Assembly (NCBI GenBank): GCA_964435775.1
Contig: CAYTAP010000116.1
Location: 1 to 12,012, forward strand
Reading direction: 5' to 3'
DNA length: 12,012 nucleotides
DNA from: CAYTAP01 sp964435775
Lineage (GTDB): Bacteria; Planctomycetota; Phycisphaerae; Tepidisphaerales; Tepidisphaeraceae
Made by a program: the position numbers and the translations under genes. The notes beneath the pieces are model-generated. The model had not been told where the DNA came from. It saw only the letters and a list, made by a program, of their open reading frames with translations, and searched no databases. Positions 1 to 8,662 of this stretch are shown one piece after another. The stretch's first letter is position 1. Each line of letters starts with the position of its first letter.

Positions 1-1
1 C

Positions 2-85
2 GATGTGCTCGCGCTTGCAGTCGCCGGGCGCGTAGAATGGTTCGGGGTGCCCGAACCCACGGGCAAGGCGCCAGTGCCGCGTTGA
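2..85 (+). CDS. C-terminal tail of an unidentified upstream gene (partial)
   Basis: An open frame enters from the left edge and ends in TGA at 83-85, giving 27 residues that begin DVLALAVAGRVEWFGVPEP and end TGKAPVPR. Codon use is GC-rich like the neighbours. I do not recognise the protein from this fragment. It lies on the same strand as the PurM-like gene, so it may be the upstream gene of the same cluster. A promoter candidate at 144-172 would let the next gene be transcribed separately. The fragment is too short to exclude a chance frame. Confidence 0.45.
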   Translation, partial: DVLALAVAGRVEWFGVPEPTGKAPVPR

Positions 86-143
86 ATGCGTTCGGTGACG
101 CCTGTTGAAAATTACCCGCCACGCATCCGGCCGACCCCACGGT

Positions 144-172
144 TTGACCGGCTGTGCCCACGCCTCTACAAA
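144..172 (+). promoter_or_regulatory. Candidate sigma-70 promoter giving a leaderless purM-like mRNA
   Basis: TTGACC (144-149, 5/6 to the -35 consensus) and TACAAA (167-172, 4/6 to the -10 consensus) are separated by exactly 17 nt. Transcription starting 7 nt past the -10 box would begin at 179, the A of the ATG at which family homology starts. No Shine-Dalgarno precedes that ATG, which fits a leaderless message. This is inference from motif match and spacing only. Confidence 0.4.
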
Positions 173-178
173 GTAACA

Positions 179-1282
179 ATGAGTTCCTTGAGCTACGAGC
201 AGTCGGGCGTCAACTATGATCGGCTGGACGCCTTCAAGCGGGCCTGCCAGAAGGCGGCAGGCTCGACCGCCGGCGCTCTGGCGACGCATGGCATGAGCGA
301 GCCGAAAAACATCCGCGGGGAAAGCGCCTATCTCATCGAAACGCCCGATTGTTTCCTGGCGCATGTGGAGGAAGGACTTGGCACCAAGAATCTCGTCGCC
401 GACGCGATGCTCAAGCTCATCGGCGGGCATTGGTACCGCAACATCGGCATCGACACGGTCGCGACGATCGTGAACGATCTTATTACGACCGGCGCCTTGC
501 CGATCAGCGTCGCCATGCACGCGGCGGTGGGCGATGCCGAGTGGTTCGCCGACGCCGGGCGCGGGAACGATCTGGCCGAGGGATTCGCGGATGCTTGTCG
601 GCAATCGAATGCGGTGTGGGGCGGCGGGGAGACGCCGGCACTGCGGGGAATCGTCGATCCCGAGACCATTGTGCTCGCGGGGTCGGCGGTGGGTCAGATT
701 CGGCCGAAGTCATTGCGCATCACGGGCAACGTCCGCGACGGAGATGCGATTATCCTGCTGGCCAGTTCCGGGGTGCAGACCAACGGGCTGACGCTTTGCC
801 GGCGGCTGGCCGAGCAACTGCCCGAAGGCTATTTGACGAAGCTGAGCGACGGTCGGTCATATGGGGAAGCGCTGCTCGATCCATCGGTCATCTATGTTCG
901 GTTTGTCGCGGCATGCCAGAAAGCGGGGCTTGACCTGCATTACGCCGCTCACCTGACCGGGCACGGCTGGCGCAAGCTGATGCGTCTTGAGGAACCGTTT
1001 GTGTATCAGATGACCACGGTCCGCCCCCCCCTGCCGATCTTTGATTTTCTGATGAAGCGCGGGCCGGTGGAGCTGCGTGAAGCCTACGCGACATTCAACA
1101 TGGGCGCGGGGTTCGCGGCGTATGTCGCTCCATCTGACGCCCGGCCAACCGTTGAAGCGGCGCAGCGCGCGGGTTACGACGCATGGATCGCCGGAACGGT
1201 GAAAAAACAGGGCGCGCGCAAAGCCGTGGAGATCATCCCGTTGAACATCACCTTTGACGCGGAATCGCTTCAGGTAAGATAA
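179..1282 (+). CDS. PurM-like (AIR synthase superfamily) protein, diverged
   Basis: The 367-residue protein matches phosphoribosylformylglycinamidine cyclo-ligase (PurM; E. coli about 345 aa) along its length. It starts with the typical SYEQSGVNYD segment and has GLGTK (67-71), VNDL (98-101), GGGET (148-152), SSGVQTNG (196-203), HLTGHG (258-263), an IFDFL segment and FNMGAG (306-311). PurM converts FGAM plus ATP to aminoimidazole ribotide in purine synthesis. Several signature positions differ from classical PurM: DGVGTK is EGLGTK, GGETAEMPG is GGETPALRG, SSGPHSNG is SSGVQTNG, and HLTGGG is HLTGHG. It may therefore be a paralog with another role, so I give no symbol. An upstream in-frame ATG at 86 directly abuts the previous stop, but conservation begins just after 179. 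The next gene starts 4 nt downstream, suggesting an operon. Confidence 0.75.
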   Translation: MSSLSYEQSGVNYDRLDAFKRACQKAAGSTAGALATHGMSEPKNIRGESAYLIETPDCFLAHVEEGLGTKNLVADAMLKLIGGHWYRNIGIDTVATIVNDLITTGALPISVAMHAAVGDAEWFADAGRGNDLAEGFADACRQSNAVWGGGETPALRGIVDPETIVLAGSAVGQIRPKSLRITGNVRDGDAIILLASSGVQTNGLTLCRRLAEQLPEGYLTKLSDGRSYGEALLDPSVIYVRFVAACQKAGLDLHYAAHLTGHGWRKLMRLEEPFVYQMTTVRPPLPIFDFLMKRGPVELREAYATFNMGAGFAAYVAPSDARPTVEAAQRAGYDAWIAGTVKKQGARKAVEIIPLNITFDAESLQVR

Positions 1283-1286
1283 GGCG

Positions 1287-2332
1287 ATGCCCGAGACCAC
1301 GATGCCCCACGCCACCCCCCATCATTCCGAGGAGCAATTGCCCGTCGCCGTCATCGGCTGCGGACGCATGGGGAAGCTGCACGCCCGCGTCTATTCACAA
1401 ATGCCCGGCGTGCGGCTGGTGGGCGTGTATGATGTCGATCCTGAAAAGGCGGCGGATGTGGCCGGACAATTCCACTGCCTTCCCTTTCACCATATTGACG
1501 AACTGCTGCCGGAGGTGAAGGCGGTGACGATCGCCGTGCCGACGCCGTTCCACGCGGCGACCGCGCGCCCCTGCCTGGAGCATGGCATCGCGTGCCTGAT
1601 TGAAAAGCCGCTCGCCCGCGACGCCGCCGAGGCGCGGGGCATCGTTGAATTGGCGCGCAAATACCGCGGGCTGGTGCAGGTGGGACACATCGAGCGGTTC
1701 AACCCCGTCATCCGCGCGGTGGGACGGCTCAACATTCAACCGGGCTTCATCGAGGTCGCACGAATCAGCCCGATGACATTCCGAGGGATCGATGTCGGCG
1801 TGGTGCTCGACATGATGATTCACGACATCGACATCGTGCTCAAGCTCGCACAGTCAAAGGTGGAAAAAATCGACGCGGTGGGCGTGAGCGTGATCGGCGA
1901 TGTCGAGGATGTCTGCAACGCACGGGTGACGTTTGAAAGCGGCTGCGTCGCCAATCTGACCGCCTCGCGCATGGCGCTCAAGACCGAGCGCAAGATGCGC
2001 ATCTTCAGCGCCGACGCCTATGTCTCGCTCGATTNNNNNNNNNNGCCATCGACTCGCTGCTCTCCGAAGAGGAGCTGGCGATCCGTGACACCGTGGCGAG
2101 AATCCGTTCGGGGGACATTCACGATCTGTCCGAGATCAACTACGCGGACCTCGTGCATATCGAAGAGCTGAAAATCGACGACACCGAGCCTCTGCGGGCG
2201 CAGTTGGATGCGTTTGTCGAATCGGTGACGATGCACACCCCGCCACAGGTGACCGCCGAAGAGGGTCTGGCGGCGGTGGAGCTGGCCGAGCGAATCGTGC
2301 AGGCGATCGGGCCGGATCGAAAGTTGTCATGA
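1287..2332 (+). CDS. Gfo/Idh/MocA-family NAD(P)-dependent sugar dehydrogenase (interrupted by assembly gap)
   Basis: The N-terminal Rossmann fold shows GCGRMG (24-29), the family EKP motif (106-108) and GHIERFNP (133-140). The C-terminal catalytic part has D175-x3-H179-D180. The family oxidises or reduces sugar or sugar-nucleotide hydroxyls with NAD(P). The GHIERFNP segment resembles, from memory, enzymes such as the UDP-GlcNAc 3-dehydrogenase GnnA used for amino-sugar lipid A, but no lpx or gnnB gene is visible to support that. Ten Ns at 2035-2044 split the gene. Before the gap the frame starts from 1287; after it the frame is offset by one and encodes AIDSLLSEEELAIRD and NYADLVHIEELKIDD, which read as the expected continuation to TGA at 2330. 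The true gap must be 2 modulo 3, probably around 10 residues, so this is one gene and not a frameshift. It starts 4 nt after the PurM-like stop; ATG 1302 is an alternative start. Confidence 0.85.
2035..2044. other. Assembly gap (10 N)
   Basis: Ten undetermined bases lie inside the Gfo/Idh/MocA gene. Ten is probably a placeholder: the frame is continuous across the gap only if the missing length is 2 modulo 3, and 10 is 1 modulo 3. Any translation straight through the Ns runs out of frame. Confidence 0.95.
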
Positions 2333-4573
2333 AGCCGCGCCGGCGATGAAAAGGCCGGAGTGATCCGTCGGATCATCCGCGAAGAAGCTTTCAATGGTCG
2401 TCGTGGTCCCTCCCACGTCGACGCCGTTCCAGCCGCGGACATGCGGACCCGCGCCCGGGCCAGCGCTGGTGAGGATATCGGCTTTGCCATCGTTGTTCAG
2501 ATCCGCCGCCGACACCCGCACACCCCCCTGGAACGCCGGATCGTACGCAAAGAAGCTTGCAGCCTGGGCATGCGTCGCGGCATCGAACACCTTGACATGG
2601 GGCGCGCCTGAAGCGCCGGTGATGATGTCGGATCGGCCATCGGCGTTGACATCACCGGACGCCACATAAACACCTCCGGTGAAGCCGGGGTCATACGCGA
2701 AGAAGCTCCACACGAGGTTCATCGTTTTACTGTCGAACACTTTGACATGCGGGCCGGCGCCTGGTCCCGCGGAGGTGATCACATCCGCGCGTCCATCGCC
2801 GGTGACATCGCCCGATGCGACGCGCACGCCGCCGAGAAATCCGGGATCATAGGCGAAGAAACTCGCCAGTTGCGATCCATCGGCGCCGCTGAAAACCCTC
2901 ACGTTCGGCGGGCCATCCTCGGTGCCGGTGATGATGTCGGCCTTCCCATCCCCGTTGATGTCGCCCGTCGCGACGAACAGGCCGCCAAGGTAGCGCGGGT
3001 CATCCGCCACAAACCTCCCCCCCCCGCCGTCCCCCTGTCGGCCGGTGGCGCCATTGATGACGCGCACGTTGGGCGGGCCGCCGGGACCGGGCGCGGCGAT
3101 GATGTCGGGGACGCCATCGCCGGTCACATCCCCCGTCGCCACGCGCACCCCGCCGCGAAAAGCGCCATCGAACGCCGAAAAGGCGAATCGCTGGTTGCCA
3201 TTGCCCGGATCAAACCCGCGGACATGCGGCATCGACCCGGCATCCGATCCGGTGATGATCGTGTTCGTTTGCATCAGAATCGATGGATCATTGTCGGCAA
3301 TCCCCATCGACGCCGACGCCTGTCCCGAATCAACACGGTAATTCCCCCCGTCCGCCAGCGTGAGCATCACCGTTTTCCCTGGATCATAGATCGCATCATC
3401 AACCGGCGTGACCAGGATCGTCACGGTTGAGTATCCCACGGGAATGACGGCCGATCCGCTCAAGGGCGCGTAATCCGTCCCATTGAGCGCGGTGCCCGCA
3501 ATGGAGTAATTCACCGTCAATGCGCCTGCGGTGCTTCCATCGCGTGTGATCAAGAAAGAACCGGGATGCTCCCCCTCCTCGCGGGCGGCGTCGTCTGCGA
3601 CCCGAATGCTGACGTTGGACAGGTCGGCCGACAATGCCGGCGTGATGTCCACCTTCACATTCCTCGCCCCCACCACCACGTCGCCGGCCAAGACGCGCCC
3701 GGGCAACCCATCGCCGGTCGCGGTCACACGGTATGTCCCGGCCGCCAACGCCAGGGAATAACCGCCGCTGGTCCATGTCGTCGTGGTGTATGCCTGGTCG
3801 TCCGCGAGATTCGTGGCGGTGATCGTGACGCCCCCGAGCCCTTCGCCGGGGGTGTAAAAGCCATCCTTGACCTTTTTATCGTTGTAAGCAACGCCGGTCA
3901 GGAAAACGGAATTGCCCGAGCTGGCGAAATCCTCGGTGGCCATCACGGCGTTGAACGTGCCGCGGTCGGCGGTGGAGAATTGGCCACTCAATATGCCGAC
4001 CCCCACCTCGCGGAACATCGGGTTGAGCATGTCGATCCGGTGGCCGCGATCAGCGATTCCCTCGTCAACAAACAGGTCCTCGTGCAATTGCGTGGTGGTT
4101 TGAAATTGGTCCGGCGTGCCCGGCCTGGTGCCGCGCCACCCGATGTTTTCGCCCCACGACCAACCACCGGTGAACACATATCCCGCCGCGGCCATGCGGT
4201 CTCCGGGGCTCTGGGTTCCAGGGCCTTCATGCTGAAACACGTCGTTGTCGAGCATCCATTGGCTGTGCCCTCGCGCGCCATCGACCAAGAGCGGATTCAT
4301 CGCCAGGGGCTGCTTGGCGGCGGGCGAAATGGTTCCGGGGGCAAGCCCTTCATTGAGATCGATGCCAAAAGAAGAAGCTTCCGCGACGGGGTTGGCCCGG
4401 GCGCGATTGATCAGTTCGAGCAGGTACTGCTCGTTGTCCGATGGATAAACCGCCGACAAGAGGCATCGATTTTCCAGGCTTTCAATCGATGGCCGCATGG
4501 GGCGTGAGCGGGCAGCCCCCTGGGCGCGGATCAATCGACGGGTACACGCGATACGGATGCGGAACTCGATCAT
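2327..4573 (-). CDS. Secreted CAP / SdrD-B-like / Calx-beta / FG-GAP propeller protein
   Basis: The 748-residue multidomain exported protein begins with a basic N-terminus and SLENRCLLSA (32-41), a planctomycete LEPR-XLL-type export motif. Residues 47-216 form a CAP/SCP domain, with QYLLELINRARANP, H115, GENIGW (141-146) and GHRIDMLNP (177-185). Residues 222-310 resemble an SdrD-B or carboxypeptidase-regulatory-like beta domain (GVAYNDKKVKDGFYTPGEG). Residues 320-430 form a Calx-beta domain ending GIADNDPS. Residues 435-748 hold FG-GAP/VCBS-like repeats with five calcium-binding loops of D-x3-D-G-x2-D type at 482-490, 538-546, 589-597, 641-649 and 691-699. It is likely a cell-surface or extracellular protein; its substrate is unknown. 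ATG 4498 (M26) is an alternative start, since neither start has a clear Shine-Dalgarno. Its stop overlaps the converging dehydrogenase stop. Confidence 0.88.
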   Translation of the reverse strand: MIEFRIRIACTRRLIRAQGAARSRPMRPSIESLENRCLLSAVYPSDNEQYLLELINRARANPVAEASSFGIDLNEGLAPGTISPAAKQPLAMNPLLVDGARGHSQWMLDNDVFQHEGPGTQSPGDRMAAAGYVFTGGWSWGENIGWRGTRPGTPDQFQTTTQLHEDLFVDEGIADRGHRIDMLNPMFREVGVGILSGQFSTADRGTFNAVMATEDFASSGNSVFLTGVAYNDKKVKDGFYTPGEGLGGVTITATNLADDQAYTTTTWTSGGYSLALAAGTYRVTATGDGLPGRVLAGDVVVGARNVKVDITPALSADLSNVSIRVADDAAREEGEHPGSFLITRDGSTAGALTVNYSIAGTALNGTDYAPLSGSAVIPVGYSTVTILVTPVDDAIYDPGKTVMLTLADGGNYRVDSGQASASMGIADNDPSILMQTNTIITGSDAGSMPHVRGFDPGNGNQRFAFSAFDGAFRGGVRVATGDVTGDGVPDIIAAPGPGGPPNVRVINGATGRQGDGGGGRFVADDPRYLGGLFVATGDINGDGKADIITGTEDGPPNVRVFSGADGSQLASFFAYDPGFLGGVRVASGDVTGDGRADVITSAGPGAGPHVKVFDSKTMNLVWSFFAYDPGFTGGVYVASGDVNADGRSDIITGASGAPHVKVFDAATHAQAASFFAYDPAFQGGVRVSAADLNNDGKADILTSAGPGAGPHVRGWNGVDVGGTTTTIESFFADDPTDHSGLFIAGAAS
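2330..3260 (-). repeat. Tandem FG-GAP propeller repeats of about 51 codons
   Basis: Within the secreted protein the motif SFFAYDP-x2-x-GGVRVA-x-GD recurs at residues about 464, 521, 571, 623, 673 and 729, and the IITG-x-PHVKVFD half recurs at about 439, 491, 547, 598, 650 and 700. Period is 50-56 residues (about 150-168 bp). At DNA level the related sequence gcgaagaagct and its variants recur on the plus strand. These are coding repeats that expand or contract in frame, not a CRISPR or satellite. Confidence 0.85.
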
Positions 4574-4966
4574 GGGATCACGCTGCGTGAATGGGGTTAC
4601 GAAGGTATTTGAACAACAGAGCGGACAAACATGGCAACATGCCGGCGGACGGCCAACATTTTATTGGGATGCCACGTCGCCTTCGCGCGTCGTCGCTCCC
4701 TGTGGGCCGATAGCGTAGCGTGTCGCGGGTTTCCGTCAACGCCGGATCATAGCACCGATTCTCGCGTTTTTCCGTTGATTTCAAAAAGGTCATCCACGGA
4801 GCGCCGGCGGTTCAAAATGTTCAACGGCGCTTGTATCACTTGCCCGCAAGCCACGCTGTGGGTTATCACATGGAATTGTCGGATATGATATTGGCCTCAT
4901 CTGGCCTGTACGGTTACATTTTGGTCATTCAATTTCATCACCTGATTGCACAGGAGGTACGTCGCA
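4574..4966. other. Divergent intergenic control region (secreted CAP protein / acs)
   Basis: This 393-nt spacer separates two divergently transcribed genes and has no credible coding frame. Towards acs, TATGAT (4884-4889, 5/6) has TTATCA (4863-4868, 4/6) upstream but with only 15 nt between them. Towards the CAP gene on the minus strand, TTGACG (4734-4739) and TACGCT (4712-4717) are 16 nt apart, and a near-consensus TATGAT lies at 4746-4751. These boxes are weak, unproven candidates. I see no recognised operator, riboswitch or terminator here. Confidence 0.4.
4952..4957 (+). promoter_or_regulatory. Strong Shine-Dalgarno of acs, fixes its start
   Basis: AGGAGG, a full anti-16S match, lies 9 nt before ATG 4967. 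It shows that translation starts at 4967 and not at the in-frame TTG at 4946, which lies upstream of the motif. Confidence 0.85.
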
Positions 4967-7009
<2,043 letters not shown>

Positions 7010-7033
7010 GCGGAAGGTCCGAACTGGCAGGCT

Positions 7034-7104
7034 CCGGGAGCCGCGCACGCAGTAAGCGCTTGCGTGATGGCATAAAATCCGCTTACTTCGTGCGCGGCTC
7101 CCGG
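7034..7104. repeat. Large palindromic hairpin, copy A of a dispersed repeat
   Basis: Left arm 7034-7058 pairs with right arm 7080-7104 at 24 of 25 positions, with a 21-nt loop. Arms begin CCGGGAGCCGCGCACG. A related hairpin (copy B) lies at 10095-10158 with similar arms and a loop of matching length, so this is a repeat family and not just a local terminator. It sits between the convergent acs and PIN genes, where it could stop transcription both ways, though no T-run follows. Confidence 0.85.
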
Positions 7105-7147
7105 GGTAGTCAATGGGGCGGCCCGTCACAAACAATTGGACAGTGTT

Positions 7148-7549
7148 CTATCGCAGCAGCGCCGCAAAACCGGCCTGCTCGAAATGATGATCGCCCGTCA
7201 ATGCCTCATGAATACCGTGATCGCGCATGACGACAAAGGAAATGCAATCCGTCAGTGACCACGCCTTGTCGAGACGAGAGGCATAGAGCGACACCCCCAG
7301 TTCATAGAGTTCCTGCGTGGCGGGGATGGATGTGATGATTTTACTCGTATTGACAAGCTGATTCAGGCTGAGAAACAGCCCCCGATCCGGCGGCTGCGAC
7401 AGCGCGTCGGCAACCTCCGTCAATACCCATGCAGTTGTCAAAAGACGGCGTCTGGTTCCCAAATTGAATTGCATGACACGGGCATGATGAGCATCTCGCA
7501 CATTCAACATGGCGATAAAGTAATAGGTGTCGGCAAACCATGTCCTCAC
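7148..7549 (-). CDS. PIN-domain toxin, VapC-type
   Basis: The 133-residue protein has a PIN nuclease layout: D7 in WFADTYYF, E45 in VLTEVADAL, D101 in SLTDCISFVVM and D120 in LTGDHHFEQAGF, the acidic residues that bind Mg2+. VapC-type toxins cleave tRNA or rRNA. The start is GTG at 7547-7549, overlapping the antitoxin stop by 4 nt (GTGA), with GGAG at 7556-7559 six nt upstream. Overlap suggests coupled translation. The RNA target cannot be deduced. All four acidic residues are present, so it is probably active. Confidence 0.85.
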   Translation of the reverse strand: MRTWFADTYYFIAMLNVRDAHHARVMQFNLGTRRRLLTTAWVLTEVADALSQPPDRGLFLSLNQLVNTSKIITSIPATQELYELGVSLYASRLDKAWSLTDCISFVVMRDHGIHEALTGDHHFEQAGFAALLR

Positions 7550-7788
7550 GTTTTACTCCGCTTGGGTGTGCCGTGAATATAATGGTCGTGGTTCTCCGCC
7601 ATATCCTCAGGCAAGCCCTCCGCTTTGCCGGCAATGTTTTTGAACACCTCCGCAAGCGTGGGGAGTTGCGCATCGGGTTCGGCCGGTGTCTTCACCGGTT
7701 CAACCGTCACAACCGTTCCTTCGTCGAGGTCCGGCTTGCCGTCGAGCACGACCACGCCATTTCGAATTTGTCCGCGATAGGTCATCAT
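7546..7788 (-). CDS. Small antitoxin-like partner of the PIN toxin
   Basis: The 80-residue protein starts MMTYRGQIRNGVVVLDGKPD with a small beta-rich N-terminus (DEGTVVTVEPV) and continues to a polar C-terminus with LAEVFKNIAGKAEGLPEDM and HDHYIHGTPKR. The N-terminus resembles small beta-type antitoxins (DUF104/AF2212-like), not AbrB, RHH or Phd families, by eye only. The C-terminal part probably binds the toxin. Its stop overlaps the toxin GTG by 4 nt, the usual antitoxin-first order. The first codon could be either of the two adjacent ATGs (7788 or 7785). No strong ribosome site is visible. Function is inferred mainly from context. Confidence 0.7.
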   Translation of the reverse strand: MMTYRGQIRNGVVVLDGKPDLDEGTVVTVEPVKTPAEPDAQLPTLAEVFKNIAGKAEGLPEDMAENHDHYIHGTPKRSKT

Positions 7789-7868
7789 GGCCTGCGTCGT
7801 GGTATCTTAGCATCGTCGCAAGGCGGGAGCGATATCCAGGCTTATGCCGCGATCGGGTTTCAAACATT

Positions 7869-7872
7869 GGAG
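7869..7872 (+). promoter_or_regulatory. Shine-Dalgarno supporting the 7877 start of adk
   Basis: GGAG lies 4 nt before ATG 7877. The upstream in-frame ATG at 7844 lacks a comparable motif and would add 11 residues (MPRSGFKHWRL) before the conserved beta-strand KSILLFGAPGSGKGT, so 7877 is preferred. The spacing is short. Confidence 0.5.
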
Positions 7873-7876
7873 ACTC

Positions 7877-8530
7877 ATGAAATACAAAAGCATTCTTCTC
7901 TTCGGCGCGCCCGGCAGCGGCAAGGGAACGCAGGGGCAGATCATCGGATCGATTCCCGGCTTTTTTCATTCGGCGACGGGAGACATCTTCCGGACGCTGG
8001 ACTTGCGCTCTGAAATGGGGCGGACATTTTGGGAATATGCCTCGCGCGGGCAGCTTGTACCCGATGAGCTGACGATCAAGCTCTGGCGGCAATATCTCAC
8101 CGGGCTGGAGTGGATCAACCACTTCCACCCCGAAAGCGAGTTTCTGGTGCTCGATGGCATTCCGCGAAACGTCGCGCAGGCGAAGCTGCTCGAAGATGAA
8201 ATCGAAGTCGTCAAGATCATCTACCTGCAATGCGGTGACCTGAACAAGATGGTCGAGCGATTACGCCGGCGGGCCTTGAAAGAGAATCGCTTCGACGATG
8301 CCAACGAGGCGACGATCCGCAAACGCATGGAGGTGTACGAGCGCGACACCCGGCCGGTGCTCAGCTATTACCCGGCCGACCGGATTGTTCATGTGGACGC
8401 GATGCACTCACAAATTCGAGTGACCAGCGAAATCCTCAAGCAACTGGTGCCGCTGAAGGAAGCGCTCGACGCCGAACACGAGGATGCGCTCGAAGGACCG
8501 CCGCGGCCGGATGTTGTTCATGTGGCGTGA
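7877..8530 (+). CDS. adk: Adenylate kinase family protein, short-LID variant
   Basis: The 217-residue protein has the P-loop GAPGSGKGTQ (10-19), the NMP-binding ATGDIFR segment, LDGIPRN (DGFPRT in most adenylate kinases) and RRRALKENRFDDANEATIRKRMEVY, where the LID should be. That LID is only a few residues long with no zinc-finger insertion, as in short-type adenylate and UMP/CMP kinases. After YYPADRIVHVDA a tail of about 40 residues ends in an acidic, proline-containing stretch (EGPPRPDVVHVA). It would balance AMP, ADP and ATP in the cytoplasm. With the altered DGIPRN motif, another nucleoside monophosphate as substrate is possible. It is divergent from the antitoxin gene (88-nt spacer) and convergent with recA. 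Confidence 0.82.
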   Translation: MKYKSILLFGAPGSGKGTQGQIIGSIPGFFHSATGDIFRTLDLRSEMGRTFWEYASRGQLVPDELTIKLWRQYLTGLEWINHFHPESEFLVLDGIPRNVAQAKLLEDEIEVVKIIYLQCGDLNKMVERLRRRALKENRFDDANEATIRKRMEVYERDTRPVLSYYPADRIVHVDAMHSQIRVTSEILKQLVPLKEALDAEHEDALEGPPRPDVVHVA

Positions 8531-8590
8531 GCCATGAATGCGATTGCGTGTTCCCGCGATGGCCATTGTCGCGGCAAACCCCCTCCCCGA

Positions 8591-8616
8591 CCCTCCCCCG
8601 GCATACCGGGGGAGGG
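8591..8616. terminator. Perfect GC-rich hairpin between adk and recA
   Basis: CCCTCCCCCGG (8591-8601) and CCGGGGGAGGG (8606-8616) form a perfect 11-bp stem with a CATA loop. It lies 60 nt after the adk stop and 46 nt beyond the recA stop on the other strand, so it can act as a bidirectional terminator of the convergent pair. No T-run follows in either direction. Similar ccctccccc/ggggaggg palindromes are scattered in many GC-rich genomes, so it may also be a dispersed REP-like element. Confidence 0.55.
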
Positions 8617-8630
8617 AGGAAGAATGTCAT

Positions 8631-8662
8631 GCGCCGCGCGGTGCGCGTGACGCGCGCGGCGC
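8631..8662 (-). terminator. GC-only hairpin directly after the recA stop
   Basis: GCGCCGCGCG (8631-8640) pairs with CGCGCGGCGC (8653-8662), a perfect 10-bp stem with a 12-nt loop. It starts at the base following the recA stop codon on the minus strand. It may stop transcription or protect the recA mRNA 3' end. No U-tract follows, so it is not a classical intrinsic terminator. Confidence 0.45.

Noticed and set aside
86..178. Extended N-terminus of the PurM-like protein from ATG 86
   Set aside because: Proline/arginine-rich and unlike any PurM N-terminus; a promoter candidate lies inside it and homology starts at 179.
2330..3260. Regular repeats about 150 bp apart as a possible CRISPR or satellite array
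   Set aside because: They are in-frame FG-GAP protein repeats with degenerate DNA identity and no spacer/repeat structure.
3566..4507. 313-codon plus-strand frame
   Set aside because: Antisense shadow of the CAP/Calx-beta coding region, with no recognisable motifs.
4578..4888. Short frames in the acs upstream spacer (4578-4793 minus, 4631-4888 plus)
   Set aside because: No ribosome sites, no family resemblance, and they overlap each other in a divergent control region.
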